Source: an uncultured Clostridia bacterium | GTDB lineage: Bacteria > Bacillota > Clostridia > Christensenellales > CAG-314 | NCBI GenBank assembly: GCA_947625725.1 | Contig: CANQPI010000014.1 | Coordinates: forward strand, 1-45,568 | Length of the DNA stretch: 45,568 nucleotides | Reading direction: 5' to 3' | Shown: one piece after another, positions 42,834-45,568 of the stretch | Position numbering within the stretch: the stretch's first letter is position 1 | Layout of the letters: the number at the start of each line of letters is the position of its first letter | Made by a program: the position numbers and the translations under genes | Notes under the pieces: generated by a model | Told to the model about the DNA's origin: nothing | What the model saw: only the letters and a program-made list of their open reading frames with translations | The model's database searches: none

Positions 42834-43499
42834 ATGAAATTAAAGAGATTTAAGGAAATCGCTCTTGACGGAACGGTCCGTCAAAACCCGACTTTCCGTT
42901 TGGTATTGGGTACGTGTCCCACATTGGCGCTCACGACGGCGGCTATCAACTGTTTGGGCATGGGCTTGGCGGTAACGGTCGTGCTTGTTTGCAGCAACGT
43001 TATCATTTCTCTGTTGCGCAACGTCATTCCCGACAAAGTGCGCATACCCTGCTTTATCGTGATAATCGCCACGTTCGTCACGTTGATCCGCATGTTGTTG
43101 GAGGCTTACGTCTACACGCTCTACAACGCATTGGGCATCTTCCTGCCGTTGATAGTGGTCAACTGTATCATTTTGGGCAGGGCGGAGAGTTTTGCAAGTC
43201 ACAACCCCGTTGGAGAGTCCGCTCTCGACGGTCTGTTCATGGGTATCGGATTTACCGTTGCAATTACGCTGATGGCAATTGTACGCGAGGTACTCGGCAG
43301 CGGCAAACTGTTCGGAGTTACCCTGTGGGAAAACTTCAAAATAGAGTTCTTCACCAACCCTGCGGGCGCGTTCCTCACGTTTGGATTGTTCATAGCGATA
43401 TTCAACGTGTGCTACAACGCAGTGGAGCGCAAACTCAAAAAAGACGCTGCGCACAAAGCCGCAATTCAGACGGTTGACGGCGACAAACAGGAGGCATAA
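42834..43499 (+). CDS. rnfE: Rnf complex subunit E
   Basis: RnfE is a six-helix membrane subunit, homologous to NqrD and paired with RnfA around the membrane iron-sulfur site. The 221-residue product contains the family segments NPTFRLVLGTCPTLALT (about 17-33, with its conserved Cys) and PLIVVNCIILGRAESFAS (about 104-121). The hydrophilic C-terminal tail (about 195-221) is somewhat long. AAGGAGG precedes the ATG at 42834, 11 bp after rnfG. Confidence 0.94.
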   Translation: MKLKRFKEIALDGTVRQNPTFRLVLGTCPTLALTTAAINCLGMGLAVTVVLVCSNVIISLLRNVIPDKVRIPCFIVIIATFVTLIRMLLEAYVYTLYNALGIFLPLIVVNCIILGRAESFASHNPVGESALDGLFMGIGFTVAITLMAIVREVLGSGKLFGVTLWENFKIEFFTNPAGAFLTFGLFIAIFNVCYNAVERKLKKDAAHKAAIQTVDGDKQEA

Positions 43500-43501
43500 C
43501 A

Positions 43502-44143
43502 ATGGATGTATTCGGAATTATAATTGCGGCGCTTTTTTCTGATAACTTTGTCCTAGCCAAATTTTTGGGAATATGCCCCTTCTTGGGCGTGTCGAAAAAA
43601 ATCAGTTCTGCGGCGGGCATGGGTCTTGCGGTAACGGCGGTAATGGTAATAACCTGCGCCGTGTGCTACCCCATTTACGTATATTTGCTTGTACCTCTGG
43701 GCTTGGAATATTTGGAGATAATCGTATTCATTTTGGTGATCGCGTCGTTGGTGCAGATCCTCGAAATGGTTCTCAAACGTTTCAGCCCGGGACTGTACTC
43801 GGCAATGGGCATTTATCTGCCGTTAGTCACCACAAACTGCGCCATTTTGGGCGTTGCGGAGTTGGTCATCAAGACCGTCAAAGCAAACACAGAGGGCGCG
43901 TTCCACCTGCAAAACGTCATTTTCGGCAATTGGGTGGACAAATGGTTTGGACTCAGTTACGGCGGAGCCGTCTTTTCGGGACTGTTTTACGGTTTGGGCT
44001 TTACTCTCGCGATAGTGTTGCTTGCGGGTCTGCGTATCAAAACGGACAAATTGCAAGTTGCAAAGGCGATGAAAGGCTTCCCCATCACAATGATTGCCGC
44101 GTGCTTCATGGCAATGGCATTCTACGTGTTTACTTTGATCTAA
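43502..44143 (+). CDS. rnfA: Rnf complex subunit A
   Basis: RnfA is the second of the paired six-helix subunits, with inverted topology to RnfE and homologous to NqrE. The 213-residue product includes SDNFVLAKFLGICPFLGVS (about 14-32, with the conserved Cys) and LPLVTTNCAILGVAEL (about 103-118). It starts two bases after rnfE and is followed by AAGGAGG for rnfB. Confidence 0.95.
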   Translation: MDVFGIIIAALFSDNFVLAKFLGICPFLGVSKKISSAAGMGLAVTAVMVITCAVCYPIYVYLLVPLGLEYLEIIVFILVIASLVQILEMVLKRFSPGLYSAMGIYLPLVTTNCAILGVAELVIKTVKANTEGAFHLQNVIFGNWVDKWFGLSYGGAVFSGLFYGLGFTLAIVLLAGLRIKTDKLQVAKAMKGFPITMIAACFMAMAFYVFTLI

Positions 44144-44155
44144 GGAGGACGCAAT

Positions 44156-45052
44156 ATGACTGAATTGATTTTGTTTGCCGAGCAAATAGGCAGAGATATC
44201 AACTGGGCGTCATTCGGAATTGCGTTGGCAATTTTGGTTTTGGTGTCCCTTGTGTTGGGCGTGCTTATCCTTGTGATAAACAAGTTTACTCAAATCAAGG
44301 AAGACCCCCGTATCAAGGAAGTGCAGGATTGTCTTGCAGGCGCCAACTGCGGCGCATGCGGTTATCCCGGTTGCGCAGGTTTTGCCAAGGCTCTTGTGGA
44401 GGGCAAAGCAAGTTTGGACGCGTGCGGACAAACGCCCACCGACAAACGTATCGAGATCAGCAACATCTTGGGCGTTGAGTTCGGCGGCAACACCGAGCCG
44501 ACAATAGCGGTCGTGGGTTGCAACGGCGGCAATCAATGCGCGGACAAGTACTCTTATCAAGGCTACGGCGATTGCGTCAGCCAAAACCTGCTTGCGGGCG
44601 GTCGCAAAGCGTGCGAAGTCGGTTGTATGGGTTCGGGCAGTTGCGTAGACGCTTGCCCCTACAACTGTATCGAGTGCTACGACGGCTACGCGCATATCGA
44701 TCCCAATTTGTGCCGTAGTTGCGGTTTGTGTATTCAAACTTGCCCCAAGTCGCTCATCAAGCGCGTGCCCGTTTCCGCCAAGGTGTACGTGGCGTGTTCC
44801 ACGCAATGCCGCGGCAAGGACGTAATGACCAAGTGCAAGGCGGGTTGCATTGCCTGCGGCAAGTGCGAACGTAATTGTCCGACAGGCGCTATTCACCTTG
44901 TAAACAACGTTCCTATGATCGATTACAGCAAGTGTATTCACTGCTACAAGTGCTTGGAGGGTTGCCCCCGCAAATGTATCAAGTATGTGCATCCCGAGGA
45001 CGTTCCGCAAACTTCCGAGTCGGCTCAACCCGCTCAAAGCGAAACCAAGTAA
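44156..45052 (+). CDS. rnfB: Rnf complex subunit B (polyferredoxin)
   Basis: RnfB receives electrons from reduced ferredoxin and passes them to the membrane subunits. The 298-residue product has one N-terminal membrane helix (about 19-42), the 4Fe-4S domain CLAGANCGACGYPGCAGFA (about 59-77), a Cys-rich middle, and several ferredoxin motifs (CRSCGLCIQTCP, CIACGKCERNCP, CIHCYKCLEGCP). More motifs are present than in short proteobacterial RnfB, as is usual in Clostridia. It is the last gene of the operon, followed by a strong terminator 12 bp after its stop. Confidence 0.95.
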   Translation: MTELILFAEQIGRDINWASFGIALAILVLVSLVLGVLILVINKFTQIKEDPRIKEVQDCLAGANCGACGYPGCAGFAKALVEGKASLDACGQTPTDKRIEISNILGVEFGGNTEPTIAVVGCNGGNQCADKYSYQGYGDCVSQNLLAGGRKACEVGCMGSGSCVDACPYNCIECYDGYAHIDPNLCRSCGLCIQTCPKSLIKRVPVSAKVYVACSTQCRGKDVMTKCKAGCIACGKCERNCPTGAIHLVNNVPMIDYSKCIHCYKCLEGCPRKCIKYVHPEDVPQTSESAQPAQSETK

Positions 45053-45063
45053 CGCAAATACCG

Positions 45064-45093
45064 AAAGCAGCCGTTAAAGGACGGCTGCTTTTT
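45064..45093 (+). terminator. Terminator of the rnf operon
   Basis: AAAGCAGCCGT/ACGGCTGCTTT (45064-45074 with 45081-45091) with a six-base loop is followed by T residues. Confidence 0.92.
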
Positions 45094-45306
45094 GTAGTTT
45101 GCAAACAACGCGCACTGCGAACCGCAATGCTTTTGAACAGACGCTTACCGACCGACCTTGCAGACAAAGCAATGTATCGGTCTTTTTTTTTGCGCAAATT
45201 TTCGGTATCGGCGACAGATACAATGTCTGCTCGTCGCGGCAAGGAGTAGCGGCGAACGCGTGGGTGTTGACTAACGAGAGCGGCGGCGAAAGGACGAAGT
45301 GTATCT

Positions 45307-45356
45307 CCCCCCCCCCTTGCCTTGATAAAACGTTCGTACACGCGGGCGTTTTTTTT
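45307..45356 (+). terminator. C10 tract followed by a terminator-like hairpin
   Basis: A run of ten C (45307-45316) precedes AAACGTTCG/CGGGCGTTT (45328-45336 with 45343-45351, two T-G pairs) and T8. On the minus strand the tract would lie between a TTATCA and a GATACA 17 bp apart, a weak promoter. No gene is recognisable in 45094-45494. Confidence 0.5.
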
Positions 45357-45494
45357 GTGCAAATTTTGAACTTCGGCAAGGTTTTCTTCACTCTTGCTAT
45401 TGGGCGCATGTGGACAAGTTCCTGTGTGGTTTTCGGGCGGATTTGCCGCCCTAAGCGGCGGTAAAGGACAAATTTGTGCATTTTTGCCCTGGCG

Positions 45495-45558
45495 GTATAA
45501 CATAATTGCGGGTTTATGGGGCAAAAGTATAGCATAATTGCAATTTTATGGGGCAAAA
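45495..45558 (-). repeat. 32-bp tandem repeat with minus-strand -10-like elements
   Basis: Two 32-bp units (45495-45526 and 45527-45558) share CATAATTGC and TTTATGGGGCAAAA. Read on the minus strand they carry TTATGCTATACT and TTATGTTATACC, i.e. repeated -10-like elements. The region continues past the window, so the gene or operator they serve cannot be seen. Confidence 0.55.
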
Positions 45559-45568
45559 ATGCAACAAA

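Noticed and set aside
45074-45556. A 160-codon minus-strand frame at the right edge
   Set aside because: It runs through the rnf terminator, the C10 tract and the tandem repeats, with no domain or ribosome site.

Overview
The window looks like chromosomal DNA of an uncultured gut-type Clostridia (Bacillota). The evidence is a six-gene Rnf operon in the order C-D-G-E-A-B, the tig-clpP-clpX-lon-engB block, RqcH, and promoters of the form TTGnnn-17-TAAAAT or TATACT, often with an extended TGC. No rRNA gene is present and species cannot be named from sequence alone. I ran no searches; all family calls come from motifs read by eye.

Layout. (1) 1-4232 is an accessory island that is visibly AT-richer in its first 3 kb. 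It holds an IS21 IstA-like remnant, a SLOG-domain gene divergent from an XRE regulator, a tyrosine recombinase truncated before its catalytic His/Arg/Tyr, and a second truncated gene. Then comes a 1.1 kb tandem array in which the 3' end of tRNA-Glu is repeated six times before the intact tRNA-Glu(CUC) gene (4233-4308, minus). This is the signature of a tRNA attachment site used or duplicated many times. (2) 4412-14013 is core sequence: an SRAP protein (minus), a probable 6S RNA, comEA-like/comEC/holA, a membrane protein, an M28 peptidase, lspA, rluD, a transcarbamylase-like paralogue that has lost its carbamoyl-phosphate motifs, and a zinc-ribbon membrane protein. (3) 14112-22806 is translation quality control and proteostasis: rqcH (minus), then tig, clpP, clpX, lon and engB. 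(4) 23172-25105 is a vitamin-type ECF S component followed by coaX, pointing to pantothenate uptake and phosphorylation. (5) 25204-35313 holds uvrB, uvrA, a BspA-like LRR lipoprotein, polA and coaE. (6) 35535-37197 is a CPA2-type cation/proton antiporter and a small acidic protein. (7) 38849-45052 is the Rnf operon, whose ion gradient is the natural partner of the antiporter.

The unexplained material lies between genes. Two families of modular repeats (here R1 and R2) sit at 19272-19633 (clpX/lon), 23891-24268 (S component/coaX) and 37201-38375 (upstream of rnf). Their copies differ in sequence, but both arms of several stems change together, so base-pairing appears conserved. This suggests an RNA or single-stranded DNA structure rather than plain spacer. 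The 23891 copy is bounded by a 57-bp direct duplication of the coaX upstream region. Three copies of a promoter-like palindrome containing TATAAT precede the rnf operon, and a G10 tract sits between the -35 and -10 of the LRR lipoprotein gene, a likely phase-variable switch.

The strongest candidates for something undescribed are the tRNA-Glu 3'-end cassette array and the covarying R2/R1 repeat families.
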